Positions 8,932 through 16,910 of a DNA stretch of 64,000 nucleotides are shown here, piece by piece (the first letter of the stretch is position 1; each line of letters starts with the position of its first letter). The stretch comes from Flammeovirga aprica JL-4 (lineage in GTDB: Bacteria; Bacteroidota; Bacteroidia; Cytophagales; Flammeovirgaceae). The translations under genes were made by a program, and so were the position numbers. The notes below the pieces were generated by a model, which saw nothing but the letters and a program-made list of their open reading frames with translations, was not told the origin of the DNA and made no database searches. The DNA lies in the NCBI RefSeq assembly GCF_012844305.1, contig NZ_JABANE010000018.1:1-64000 (forward strand), read 5' to 3'.

Positions 8932-10176
8932 ATGTTTAAAATTAATACAACTAAAAGGTTAGCCATCGGAGCAATGGCAGTGTTAAGTACGTTTGCTTCT
9001 TGCTCGAAAGATGATCATCCTTATGAAGGCGATAGACCAATTGATAAAGATATTTTTCATGTAGCGGCAGATGTAACTGATCCAGACGAAAATGTTTCTG
9101 TTTTTATGCAACCCACTTCCAATATAACAGATACTACTTTGACGTTTATCAATAATGGTTATGAAATGGATGGTGAGCGTTCAGCTAGAGTATTAACCGC
9201 AGGTGGTAGAATCTATAATTTGAATTATGGAACTGGTCAAATTTATGAATTGGAACATAATGGAACTTCAAGTTATAATAAAGTGAGTGAGATTGATATC
9301 AGTCATTTGGTAGGTACTCACCCAAGGTATGCCGAAGTGAGTGATAATATGCTTTTGGCACATAATGTTGTTGAAACGTTTAATGAGGAGAATACGGAAG
9401 TTACTGTCACCTTACAAATTGTAAAGATCAGCATCCCAGGTTTGAACTTTAATGCAACTACAGATTTTGTAGAACATGACTTGGGAACTTATAAAATAGG
9501 TGATGCTTACATCAATAGAGTAGATGCTCCAGTAATCATGGGAAATAAACTCTTTTACGGAGCACAATACCGTTTGTTAGGACAACCTAACAATGGTGAA
9601 CCTAGTACTGAACGTCCATCTGAAATGGCAACTTTAGTAGTAGATTACCCTAGTTTAGATGGTTTTAAAATCGTCACATCTGATGTATCAAGAGGAGATA
9701 CTTACGGTTTTAGAGGGAAATCAATGTATGTTCATAATAATCATGTCTATCAGGTAAACATGACTACTGAAGGTTCGGACGCAGTTGTTGTGAGATTGAA
9801 TAGAGAAGGAGAATATGATCAGGATTACGTCTTCAATATTGCCAATCAATTAGGAAGAACTGTTGGAACGGTTAACTGGCATCATGTAGGTAATGGTAAA
9901 GGCTACCTCGCAATTGATGATATCAGTATTGACCACAACAATTCTTATGATATAGCCTATATCGATGTAGAAAAACAAGATGTAGAAATACTATATGATG
10001 TACCAAAATCTGATATGTGGTTCTATCAATCAGGAGCTGTTCATGAAGGTAAATTCTACATGGCAGTCAGCCCAATCGGTTCAGATGCCTACATTTGGGA
10101 ATTTAAAGGAAATCAAGCTCAAAAAGGAGCAAAACTAGACGGAGGAAACATTTACGTCCAAGGAATTTATAAATAA
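8932..10176 (+). CDS. DUF4374 lipoprotein (XusB-like siderophore-binding partner)
   Basis: A 414-residue lipoprotein (lipobox FASC, Cys24; acidic residues follow, as in surface-exported lipoproteins of this phylum). The body consists of repeated beta-strand blades, compatible with a propeller. Family (DUF4374) and position directly after the TonB receptor match XusB, the surface lipoprotein that captures ferric siderophore for XusA. It lies 81 bases after the receptor with only a palindrome between, so it should be cotranscribed. Siderophore specificity cannot be read from sequence. Confidence 0.82.
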   Translation: MFKINTTKRLAIGAMAVLSTFASCSKDDHPYEGDRPIDKDIFHVAADVTDPDENVSVFMQPTSNITDTTLTFINNGYEMDGERSARVLTAGGRIYNLNYGTGQIYELEHNGTSSYNKVSEIDISHLVGTHPRYAEVSDNMLLAHNVVETFNEENTEVTVTLQIVKISIPGLNFNATTDFVEHDLGTYKIGDAYINRVDAPVIMGNKLFYGAQYRLLGQPNNGEPSTERPSEMATLVVDYPSLDGFKIVTSDVSRGDTYGFRGKSMYVHNNHVYQVNMTTEGSDAVVVRLNREGEYDQDYVFNIANQLGRTVGTVNWHHVGNGKGYLAIDDISIDHNNSYDIAYIDVEKQDVEILYDVPKSDMWFYQSGAVHEGKFYMAVSPIGSDAYIWEFKGNQAQKGAKLDGGNIYVQGIYK

Positions 10177-10200
10177 AAATGCTTCAAAAACTTGTGGTTT

Positions 10201-10338
10201 GTGCACCATAGTTAAAACTATGGGCAGGTGATATTGGACTCCACCAACACTAAAGTGTTGCTTTCGTTTGTAACCTTCAAGACTTCAGTCTTGATTAGGT
10301 TAAAGTATCACAAGCCCATGACTTCAGTCATGGTGCAC
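10201..10338. repeat. Nested palindromic element between DUF4374 and Spy-like genes
   Basis: The outer arms 10201-10233 and 10306-10338 are inverted copies at their ends (gtgcaccat and atgggcNNgtgata). In the middle of each arm is a private palindrome: atagt-taa-aactat on the left, atgact-tc-agtcat on the right. These differ in sequence but each self-pairs. The centre holds two more stems, caacac-taaa-gtgttg (10244-10259) and tcaagact-tc-agtcttga (10277-10294). It lies inside an operon and may be an RNA structure that sets relative expression, or a mobile palindrome. Confidence 0.75.
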
Positions 10339-10380
10339 GTCACAAAGACATTATAATTAACAATTCAAAAATCAATCAAA

Positions 10381-11001
10381 ATGAAAAAGATACTTATTAT
10401 ACTTGCTACGATCACAGTACTATTCTCATGTACAGAAGAGAAAACTAAAAAGTCTGGAATGGACTTCGAAAAATTAAAATTAGAATTAAACCTAACCGTA
10501 GAACAGACTTTGAAATATGATGAAATTATTAAATATTTTGAAGAAGATAGATCATCCTTATTAAAGGATTTAGAAGCTACAGGGAATAATTCTAAGAAAG
10601 AGAAAAATAAGCTTTTGCAAATCTCTTATCAATACCAAGAGCACGTTTTAGAAAATATCTTGAATGAAGAGCAAAAAGTAATAGCTCACGAATTTATCAA
10701 AAGATATATGCCGGGCGTAGTCGATTATTCTGATGAATTGAAAGCAGAAGTGATCGAAACATTAGCGTTAGATTCAGGACAGGTAGAACAATATTTAGCA
10801 ATCAATAATGCATTTGTCAAAGCTTTTCACGATGCACACGATAAGTTCCATGGAAACAGACAAACAGCCTCAATGTATTGGAATCAATTTAATGACTCTA
10901 GAAAATCTGCCCTAAAGAAATTATTTTCGGAGGAACAATACGCTCAATATATTGAACTGACAATGAAGGAAAGTTATAGAGGTCAATTCTCATCAAAATA
11001 A
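10381..11001 (+). CDS. Spy/LTXXQ-like lipoprotein within the Xus-like operon
   Basis: A 206-residue helical lipoprotein (lipobox LFSC, Cys17) with LNLTVEQTLKY near the start and LFSEEQYAQY near the end, LTxxQ-like elements. It is a paralogue of the protein at 584 (shared FIK-x2-MPG, LDS-x2-Q, WNQ and FSEEQ blocks). Its stop overlaps the start of the PepSY gene in TAATG, so the two are translationally coupled. It is an addition to the three-gene Xus layout. It may protect or chaperone envelope components during metal uptake, by analogy with Spy/CpxP, but no function has been shown. Confidence 0.8.
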   Translation: MKKILIILATITVLFSCTEEKTKKSGMDFEKLKLELNLTVEQTLKYDEIIKYFEEDRSSLLKDLEATGNNSKKEKNKLLQISYQYQEHVLENILNEEQKVIAHEFIKRYMPGVVDYSDELKAEVIETLALDSGQVEQYLAINNAFVKAFHDAHDKFHGNRQTASMYWNQFNDSRKSALKKLFSEEQYAQYIELTMKESYRGQFSSK

Positions 11002-12188
11002 TGAAACTCTCTAAATCTCTACTTCGAAAAAAGAGAAAAAACGAATCACTGTTAAAGTACTTTATGTCCTTGTCACATTTGTGGCTTGGACTACTTTCCA
11101 GTGTCGTTTTGATCGTAGTCTGCTTAACAGGTGCAGTGTTTGCATTCAAAAGTCAAATCACTGAATTATTGAATTATGATGTTGTTTTTAATAAAGATCG
11201 AAATGCAAGAGAATGGGTGAGTCCTGATGATATCAATAATAATTTCATAAGTAAAGGACTTGAAATTATTTCAATAAACTATCCTGCTGATTTTAAAAGA
11301 AATATTTTAGTTTCGTATCAAAATTCATCTCTTAATCAAAAAGGGAGTGTTTACATCCATCCATCAAATGGAGAGGTTGTAGGAAAACAATATGTATCTA
11401 CAGCTTCTTTTTTTCAAACAGTAAAAGCCTTACATAAAAACCTCTTGTTAGGTGAAGTTGGAAAACACATCGTTGGGGTTTCTGTTCTCATTTTTGTTTT
11501 TTTATTATTGTCGGGAATCATTTTGTGGTTTCCAAAAAATAAGAAACAACTAAAGAATAGTTTGAAGGTAAAGTGGTCAGCAAAATTACCAAGAATCATT
11601 TATGACCTTCATAAGGTAATTGGGTTCTATTTTCTTTTCCCTTTAGTGTTTATTTCAATTACAGGTTTGTATGTTGCTTATCCATGGATGAAGAGTGTAG
11701 TTTTGGTTTCACTAGGGGGACAACCTGTATTGAATGAATCCAATAAGGAAGAGGTGCAAGAAGAACTCTCAAACAAATTTGCATCCTTCTTGGAGGAATC
11801 ATTAAACATTCAACAAGAGGAAGTTGTAAAAACTGTATCAATAGATCAAGTGCTTAAAGATGTAAATCAGCGATTACCCTACAAGGGAAGCAGATCTATC
11901 GCATTAGCTATCAATGATAAAACAGAAATTGAGGTTACTAAAATCAATCAAGAGGGATGGATTAATATTATCGCTCCAGACAAAATCACTTATAACCAAA
12001 ATGGAGAATTTAAAAAGGCTGTTTTGTTCTCTGATTTGACATTGGCCGATCAATTTAAAGCCGTCTCACTTCCATTGCATACCGGTAAGATATTGGGTCT
12101 TCCAGGTGTTATTTTCTATTTCATTGTGACTTTGATAGGGTGTTCCTTACCAATCACAGGAATTTTGATTTGGGTTAGAAAGCTATAA
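11001..12188 (+). CDS. PepSY-associated TM protein (XusC/FoxB-like inner-membrane protein)
   Basis: A 395-residue protein with four main membrane segments (about 26-50, 151-175, 205-230 and 365-393) and a periplasmic domain after the first. Histidines at membrane edges (H26, the LHK pairs near 147 and 204, and LHTGK near 358) match the pattern of PepSY_TM proteins. FoxB-type members bind haem and reduce ferric siderophores; XusC holds this place in Bacteroides. It starts inside the stop codon of the preceding lipoprotein gene. The likely role is iron release at the inner membrane. Confidence 0.85.
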   Translation: MKLSKSLLRKKRKNESLLKYFMSLSHLWLGLLSSVVLIVVCLTGAVFAFKSQITELLNYDVVFNKDRNAREWVSPDDINNNFISKGLEIISINYPADFKRNILVSYQNSSLNQKGSVYIHPSNGEVVGKQYVSTASFFQTVKALHKNLLLGEVGKHIVGVSVLIFVFLLLSGIILWFPKNKKQLKNSLKVKWSAKLPRIIYDLHKVIGFYFLFPLVFISITGLYVAYPWMKSVVLVSLGGQPVLNESNKEEVQEELSNKFASFLEESLNIQQEEVVKTVSIDQVLKDVNQRLPYKGSRSIALAINDKTEIEVTKINQEGWINIIAPDKITYNQNGEFKKAVLFSDLTLADQFKAVSLPLHTGKILGLPGVIFYFIVTLIGCSLPITGILIWVRKL

Positions 12189-12199
12189 ATACTATTATC

Positions 12200-12412
12200 A
12201 TGAGCTATTTACAAAATAATTATATACGGATTTTTACTATTCTTTTTTTTCTGGGAATTGTAAATATTGATTTGGATCAAAGGAATGAGGAACTAATAAC
12301 AAAAAGTTCTCTTGAAGAAATTGATTCCATAAATAATAACAATTGGTCTACTATAAAAAAGACCTCAAAAAGCTATAAAAAACAGAAGTTTAGTTTAATG
12401 GCTATGAAATAA
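12200..12412 (+). CDS. Small hypothetical protein at the end of the Xus-like operon
   Basis: A 70-residue frame that starts 11 bases after the PepSY stop. Residues 8-24 form one hydrophobic segment (IRIFTILFFLGIVNID), followed by a polar tail ending in Lys-rich sequence. It sits before the operon terminator at 12421. I recognise no family, and the weak codon evidence leaves room for a chance frame. Confidence 0.45.
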   Translation: MSYLQNNYIRIFTILFFLGIVNIDLDQRNEELITKSSLEEIDSINNNNWSTIKKTSKSYKKQKFSLMAMK

Positions 12413-12420
12413 TAAGAAGT

Positions 12421-12460
12421 ATCCCCATAACCTATGAATTCTTTCATGGTTTATGGGGAT
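12421..12460. terminator. Bidirectional terminator between the Xus-like operon and araC-1
   Basis: A long imperfect stem (atccccataacc with ggtttatggggat, plus atgaa with ttcat) sits between two converging genes and is followed by T-rich sequence. Confidence 0.65.
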
Positions 12461-12463
12461 TTG

Positions 12464-13447
12464 TTATTTAGAAGGTAAGATCTCTTTAGGATTCACCCCT
12501 TTGATTTTCTTAAACATCTGCGAAAATTTTGAAGGCGTTTCATATCCCAAATCCAAACTGATTTCTAAAATAGAAGAGTCACCACTTTTCAATCTTCGCA
12601 TAGCTTCGTCCATTTTCACCTGTAGGTGGTATTGGTAAACCGAAGTATTGAAAAGGGTTTTAAAATCCCTTTTGAGCTTAGAAACACTCATACCAAATTC
12701 TTGAGCGAGGTCATTTAGAACAATTTTTTCACTTAGTTGATTGACTAGTTTCTTTCTAATTTCCAGCAAACGTTGATAATCAATAATATGCAATCCATTC
12801 AAGTCATCTTCCTGATTTAAATGAATGACAGAATCAAAAAGTTTACTTAAAATTTCTATTCCTTTTGCCAATATCAGTGGTGTCGGTTTTGTTGCAGATT
12901 CTTTGATAATGAACATTTCATCCAACAAAATAATGAGTTCAGCAGGAAGAGCAGTATGATAGGCAATACCTGTATCTTCAGGGAAAAGTTTATTGATTTC
13001 ATCCAGATATTCAGGCATAATTTCATGAATTACTTTTTTAGAAACACGAAATCCAACTGTTTGAATTCTTGTATTGGCAGGTGCAAAATTATTAATCTCA
13101 AATAATCCATTGTGCATCAATACTCTTTTATTGCTATCTGCTTTCAAAGACTCTTCCTTATCTTCGAAGAAATGATTGATCTCTCCGTTTTTAATCAGAT
13201 TGATGTGTAATAACTCGGGGTCTTCATCAGTAGTTCTTGAGGTAGTAAAGTGGAGATCTGATAAAAAGTCAATCAAAAGAATCTCAAACTTCTCCCAATA
13301 CATATAGATATCAAATTCAATCTTTGACTTACCTTTCTTATATCTGTATTGATGATTATCGAGGAATTCACCACCAAATTCTTGAAGTAGATTGTCTACT
13401 AAATTGATGGTCATACCTTCTTTAAAGTTGAGATTAAATGTATCCAT
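12464..13447 (-). CDS. AraC-family regulator 1, likely activator of the Xus-like operon
   Basis: The product is 327 residues from the ATG at 13447 (a TTG at 13471 would add eight Asn-rich residues and overlaps the -7 element). The C-terminal ~100 residues form an AraC double helix-turn-helix: LNDLAQEFGMSVSKLKRDFK, then ILEISLDLGYETPSKFSQMF and the KxxKGVNPKE ending. The N-terminal ~215 residues are a sensor region without clear identity. It is about the size of siderophore-responsive AraC proteins and is a close paralogue of the one at 15701. It lies between the operon and the DUF3604 gene, both of which carry the same 21-bp-spaced operator, so it is the likely binder. Confidence 0.88.
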   Translation of the reverse strand: MDTFNLNFKEGMTINLVDNLLQEFGGEFLDNHQYRYKKGKSKIEFDIYMYWEKFEILLIDFLSDLHFTTSRTTDEDPELLHINLIKNGEINHFFEDKEESLKADSNKRVLMHNGLFEINNFAPANTRIQTVGFRVSKKVIHEIMPEYLDEINKLFPEDTGIAYHTALPAELIILLDEMFIIKESATKPTPLILAKGIEILSKLFDSVIHLNQEDDLNGLHIIDYQRLLEIRKKLVNQLSEKIVLNDLAQEFGMSVSKLKRDFKTLFNTSVYQYHLQVKMDEAMRRLKSGDSSILEISLDLGYETPSKFSQMFKKIKGVNPKEILPSK

Positions 13448-13468
13448 ATTATTATTATTTTGAATAAT

Positions 13469-13476
13469 CAAATTTA
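13469..13476 (-). promoter_or_regulatory. Candidate -7 element of araC-1
   Basis: TAAATTTG on the minus strand fits TAnnTTTG and would start transcription about 15 bases ahead of the ATG at 13447. Confidence 0.4.
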
Positions 13477-13566
13477 GGCAATTACGATAGATTGTTCCTT
13501 AAAAATGGATACTAATTTTAGAACAAAAGTTAAACTACTTATGGAGCTTAATACATTATTATAACG

Positions 13567-13632
13567 TGATCTTTTTGGGAGTTATACTGGTCTTTTTGGA
13601 AGAGAATAAGGGATATGCAGCTACTACATTTG
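13567..13632 (+). promoter_or_regulatory. AraC-type tandem operator and promoter of the DUF3604 gene
   Basis: The half-sites TGATCTTTTTGGGAG (13567-13581) and TGGTCTTTTTGGAAG (13588-13602) are 21 bp apart, and TACATTTG lies at 13625-13632. The layout and most bases match the site at 6263-6328, including the distance from the second half-site to the -7. The site lies in the divergent region between araC-1 and the DUF3604 gene. Confidence 0.8.
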
Positions 13633-13722
13633 TAATATCAACATTGGTAATAAGGAAAAGATAACAGGTTATTTTTTACTCATAAAAAATGTTGAAAACT
13701 AATTATCAAATACAAATAGATT

Positions 13723-15594
13723 ATGAAAAAATTATTGACACTTGTACTAGCTGCCGGTACTTTCTTGTCTTGTACAGCACAAGAACCTAAACAAGAGGAA
13801 GTAAGAGAATACTCTCCATATATCGGAGATTTTGATCCGGGGCCACTTCCAGAAAATTATGACAAACCACTTTTTGGTGATACTCACTTCCATACTTCTT
13901 GGTCAACTGACGCAGGAATGTTAGGAATTAATGTAGGGCCTGATGTTGCTTACAGAGCGGCTAGAGGAGAAGAAGTTACCTCTCAATCAGGTTATAAATT
14001 TAAATTAATTCGTCCACTTGATTTCGTTTTACTTTCAGATCATTCAGAGAACCTAGGTCTTGCAGATTTTATCCGTAACGAAGATCCACTTCTTAAAAAG
14101 AGTGAGACAGGTAGACGTTGGATTGAAATGGTGAAAAACGGCCAAGGTTACGATGTTTATTTAGAGTGGGCACGTAATATCAATACAGACCAAATTAACG
14201 TTCCAGAAATGGTAGAAAATATTTGGGCTAAAGTAGTTGATAATGCTGAAAAATATAACGAGCCTGGTGTATTTACAACATTCATTGGTTATGAATTCAC
14301 ATCTGCTCCAAACTCAAATAACTTACACAGAAACTTAATCTTTAGAGATAACGCTAAAGAAGCACTTCAGTACTTCCCTTATTCTGCATTCAATTCAGGT
14401 AACCCTGAGGATATGTGGGAATTCTTAGCGAAGTATGAAGAAACAACAGGTGGTCGTGTATTGGCCATTCCTCACAACCCGAACTTCTCAAACGGACTAA
14501 TGTTCGATGATAAGACATATGAAGGTGATGAGTTAACAAAAGAGTGGATCGAAACTAGAAGCCGTTTTGAGACAATCGTAGAGGTATCTCAACTAAAAGG
14601 TGATTCTGAAGCACACCCTAATCTTTCTCCAGACGATCAGTTTGCTGATTTCGTAACAATGTCTAGAGGTAACATGATGGGTTCTGTAGAGAAAACAGAC
14701 GAAATGCTTTACAAAGAATACGCTCGTTACGCATACTTAGAAGGTCTTAAGATTGAGCGTAAGCATGGTTTGAACCCTTACAAATTTGGTATGATTGGTT
14801 CAACTGATGCCCACGGTGGTATTTCTTCTCAAAGAAATGAGAATGCTTTTGGTAAAGGTTCATTTATGGAGCCAAACCCTGATCGTGCGGATGGTATCAT
14901 GGTAAAAGGTTATAAAGAAGAACTTTCTATCTTCCGTGGAGAAAGTGGAGCTGGCGGTCTTTGTGCAGTTTGGGCAAAAGAAAACAACCGTGAGTCGATC
15001 TTTGATGCAATGGAGCGTAAAGAAGTTTATGCTACTTCTGGTACTCGTATGTCGGTTCGTGTATTCGGTGGATTTGATTTCTCTAACAACGATCTTGATA
15101 ACCTAGTTGATAACGGTTACGCTAAAGGTGTACCAATGGGTGGCGATTTAGATGCAAATAATGGTCAAAAGCCAGGTTTCATGATCAGAGCTCAAAAAGA
15201 CCCTGACGGTGCAAACTTAGACCGTGTTCAAGTAATTAAAGGTTGGATCGATGCTGATGGTAATACTTTCGAAAAAGTATTTGATGCAGCTGTATCAGAT
15301 AACCGTAAGATCAACAAAGCAGGTGTTTGTGAGACAAATGTTGGATCGACAATCGATTATGATAAGGCTACTTACACAAATGATATTGGAGCTGAAGAAT
15401 TAGTGACTTACTGGGAAGATCCTGAGTTCGACGCTTCACAAAATGCATTCTACTACGTTCGTGTTTTAGAAATCCCAACTCCACGTTGGACACTTTATGA
15501 CAAAGTATTCTTCGGTTCTGAAGTAGGAGAGGGTATTAAGTTAGAAACACAAGAAAGAGCTTATGCTTCACCGATTTGGTATAACGCTAAGTAA
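13723..15594 (+). CDS. DUF3604 lipoprotein (PHP-like metal-dependent hydrolase fold)
   Basis: A 623-residue lipoprotein (lipobox FLSC, Cys17). The PHP-like motif FGDTHFHTSWS supplies His55 and His57, LLSDHSEN supplies Asp106 and His107, and IPHNPN and STDAHGG give further histidines, suggesting a metal centre. It belongs to DUF3604, a family of unknown activity common in marine bacteria. Codon use is richer in C-ending and CGT codons than in its neighbours, which suggests high expression. The operator at 13567, shared with the Xus-like operon, links it to the same signal, so it may process the imported ligand; that is an inference. Confidence 0.85.
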   Translation: MKKLLTLVLAAGTFLSCTAQEPKQEEVREYSPYIGDFDPGPLPENYDKPLFGDTHFHTSWSTDAGMLGINVGPDVAYRAARGEEVTSQSGYKFKLIRPLDFVLLSDHSENLGLADFIRNEDPLLKKSETGRRWIEMVKNGQGYDVYLEWARNINTDQINVPEMVENIWAKVVDNAEKYNEPGVFTTFIGYEFTSAPNSNNLHRNLIFRDNAKEALQYFPYSAFNSGNPEDMWEFLAKYEETTGGRVLAIPHNPNFSNGLMFDDKTYEGDELTKEWIETRSRFETIVEVSQLKGDSEAHPNLSPDDQFADFVTMSRGNMMGSVEKTDEMLYKEYARYAYLEGLKIERKHGLNPYKFGMIGSTDAHGGISSQRNENAFGKGSFMEPNPDRADGIMVKGYKEELSIFRGESGAGGLCAVWAKENNRESIFDAMERKEVYATSGTRMSVRVFGGFDFSNNDLDNLVDNGYAKGVPMGGDLDANNGQKPGFMIRAQKDPDGANLDRVQVIKGWIDADGNTFEKVFDAAVSDNRKINKAGVCETNVGSTIDYDKATYTNDIGAEELVTYWEDPEFDASQNAFYYVRVLEIPTPRWTLYDKVFFGSEVGEGIKLETQERAYASPIWYNAK

Positions 15595-15619
15595 TCACTT
15601 CTAAATACAAGAACTCTTC

Positions 15620-15657
15620 AAGGGATTGGTCTATTAAGGATCAGTCCCTTTTTGTTT
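15620..15657 (+). terminator. Terminator of the DUF3604 gene
   Basis: A stem of about 12 bp with G-U pairs (aagggattggtc with gatcagtccctt) is followed by TTTTGTTT. Confidence 0.7.
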
Positions 15658-15700
15658 AAGTGTATACTAAGGCAGTAGCTGAAGAAATTCGGTTGCTGTT

Positions 15701-16690
15701 TTATTTGATTACTGCTACATCAGTAGGACTTAAGCCCTTCACTTTTTTAAACATCCTAGAAAAAGTAGCCAAGTTTTTATATCCCAAATCATAGGCAATT
15801 TCACTGACACTATATTTTCCAGATTGCAACCTTTTATAGGCCTCATCCATTTTTGCATTCATAAAATACTGATAGACGGAAGTATTGAATAAAATTTTGA
15901 AATCTCTTTTTAGTTTGGATACGCTTATTCCGAATTCAGTTGCTAGCTCTTCCAAAACCACTTTCTGCTCAAAATTAGAAAGCAGTTTTTCTTTAATTTC
16001 AATCAGACGATTATAGTCTTCAATATGTAAACCATATAATTCGTCACTTCCCTTTGATACTTGAATGGATTGGATGACAAAAGTAAAAATTTCTAACCCT
16101 TTCGCCATCACTAATGGATTTTTCCAATCCTTTAAAGTCATAGAATGGAATATTTCATCCATCAACATTTCCACCTCATTATTCTTTTTGAGGTGATATC
16201 TCATTGGGGTGTTGCTTGGAAAAAGCTCTTCCAACAAAGCATCGGAATGAGGGAGTAACTGTGAAAAAGTTCCTCTTTTTATTTTTATACCCACAGCACT
16301 GTATTGATAAGAAGGCAAGTGGGCTTCAATAGGAAATAGACCATTAGAAATAAAAATATCTTTAGATTCTTGAGGTCCCAATACTTCAGAATCATCTTCA
16401 AATTGATGATGGATAACACCAGATTTAAAGATTCCAATATGTAAATGATCAGTGTTGGCTTCTAATTCTCTTTCTACAACAGTTGATTGTTTCATATACA
16501 CATCACCAATCACTAATTGAAAACCAGGGATAAATTCATACAACAGCCAATCTATTTTTCCTTTAGAGTTATCCAGGATATAATGATTTCCCTTCAAAGT
16601 TCCTCCTAGGTGCTCTAAAAATGAATCAATATAATTTCTGATATCACCCTCTTTTACCTTAAAGCGTATTTCTTTTTCCTTATTATACAT
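15701..16690 (-). CDS. AraC-family regulator 2, paralogue of regulator 1
   Basis: A 329-residue protein with the same plan as the regulator at 12464. Its C-terminal DNA-binding part (VLEELATEFGISVSKLKRDF, then VSEIAYDLGYKNLATFSRMF and KKVKGLSP) is very close to it, while the N-terminal sensor part has diverged. It starts at the ATG at 16690. A TAGTTTTG element on the minus strand (16763-16770) may be its promoter, which would place the tandem operator at 16716-16750 inside the leader and allow self-repression. The two genes look like a duplication with diverged operator specificity. Confidence 0.88.
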   Translation of the reverse strand: MYNKEKEIRFKVKEGDIRNYIDSFLEHLGGTLKGNHYILDNSKGKIDWLLYEFIPGFQLVIGDVYMKQSTVVERELEANTDHLHIGIFKSGVIHHQFEDDSEVLGPQESKDIFISNGLFPIEAHLPSYQYSAVGIKIKRGTFSQLLPHSDALLEELFPSNTPMRYHLKKNNEVEMLMDEIFHSMTLKDWKNPLVMAKGLEIFTFVIQSIQVSKGSDELYGLHIEDYNRLIEIKEKLLSNFEQKVVLEELATEFGISVSKLKRDFKILFNTSVYQYFMNAKMDEAYKRLQSGKYSVSEIAYDLGYKNLATFSRMFKKVKGLSPTDVAVIK

Positions 16691-16715
16691 ATCAACCTAT
16701 TTTCTTTCAATTTAG

Positions 16716-16779
16716 AGCTTTTGTGTAAACTCTTAAAGCTTTCGTGTAAAACATTTCCCTCTCAAAACTACTACTTTTG
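16716..16779 (+). promoter_or_regulatory. Second AraC-type tandem operator with promoter facing away from araC-2
   Basis: The half-sites AGCTTTTGTGTAAAC (16716-16730) and AGCTTTCGTGTAAAA (16737-16751) are offset by 21 bp, with TACTTTTG at 16772-16779. Geometry equals the sites at 6263 and 13567 but the sequence differs. No protein gene lies downstream on this strand before the terminator at 16851. Confidence 0.7.
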
Positions 16780-16785
16780 TACTAT

Positions 16786-16887
16786 GGATAATGAGCAAAC
16801 GGTTAGGTTATTATTATAACCTTAGATATAAATTTAGTAGTTTAAGTTATAAAAAAATCCACTTCAAGATTTGAAGTGGATTTTTTG
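16786..16887 (+). ncRNA. Putative ~100-nt transcript (small RNA or operon relic)
   Basis: A promoter-like element (TACTTTTG, 16772-16779) under a tandem operator is followed about 70 bases later by a strong hairpin terminator. The interval contains only an 11-codon frame, ATG at 16784 to TAA at 16819. It could be a regulated small RNA, or the leftover leader of a deleted operon. No conserved RNA family is recognised. Confidence 0.3.
16851..16887. terminator. Bidirectional terminator
   Basis: The stem tccacttcaa with ttgaagtgga is flanked by A7 on the left and T6 on the right. It serves the aldo/keto reductase operon on the minus strand and any plus-strand transcript from 16786. Confidence 0.8.
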
Positions 16888-16910
16888 TTGTTTAATAGAA
16901 TTGTAATCTA

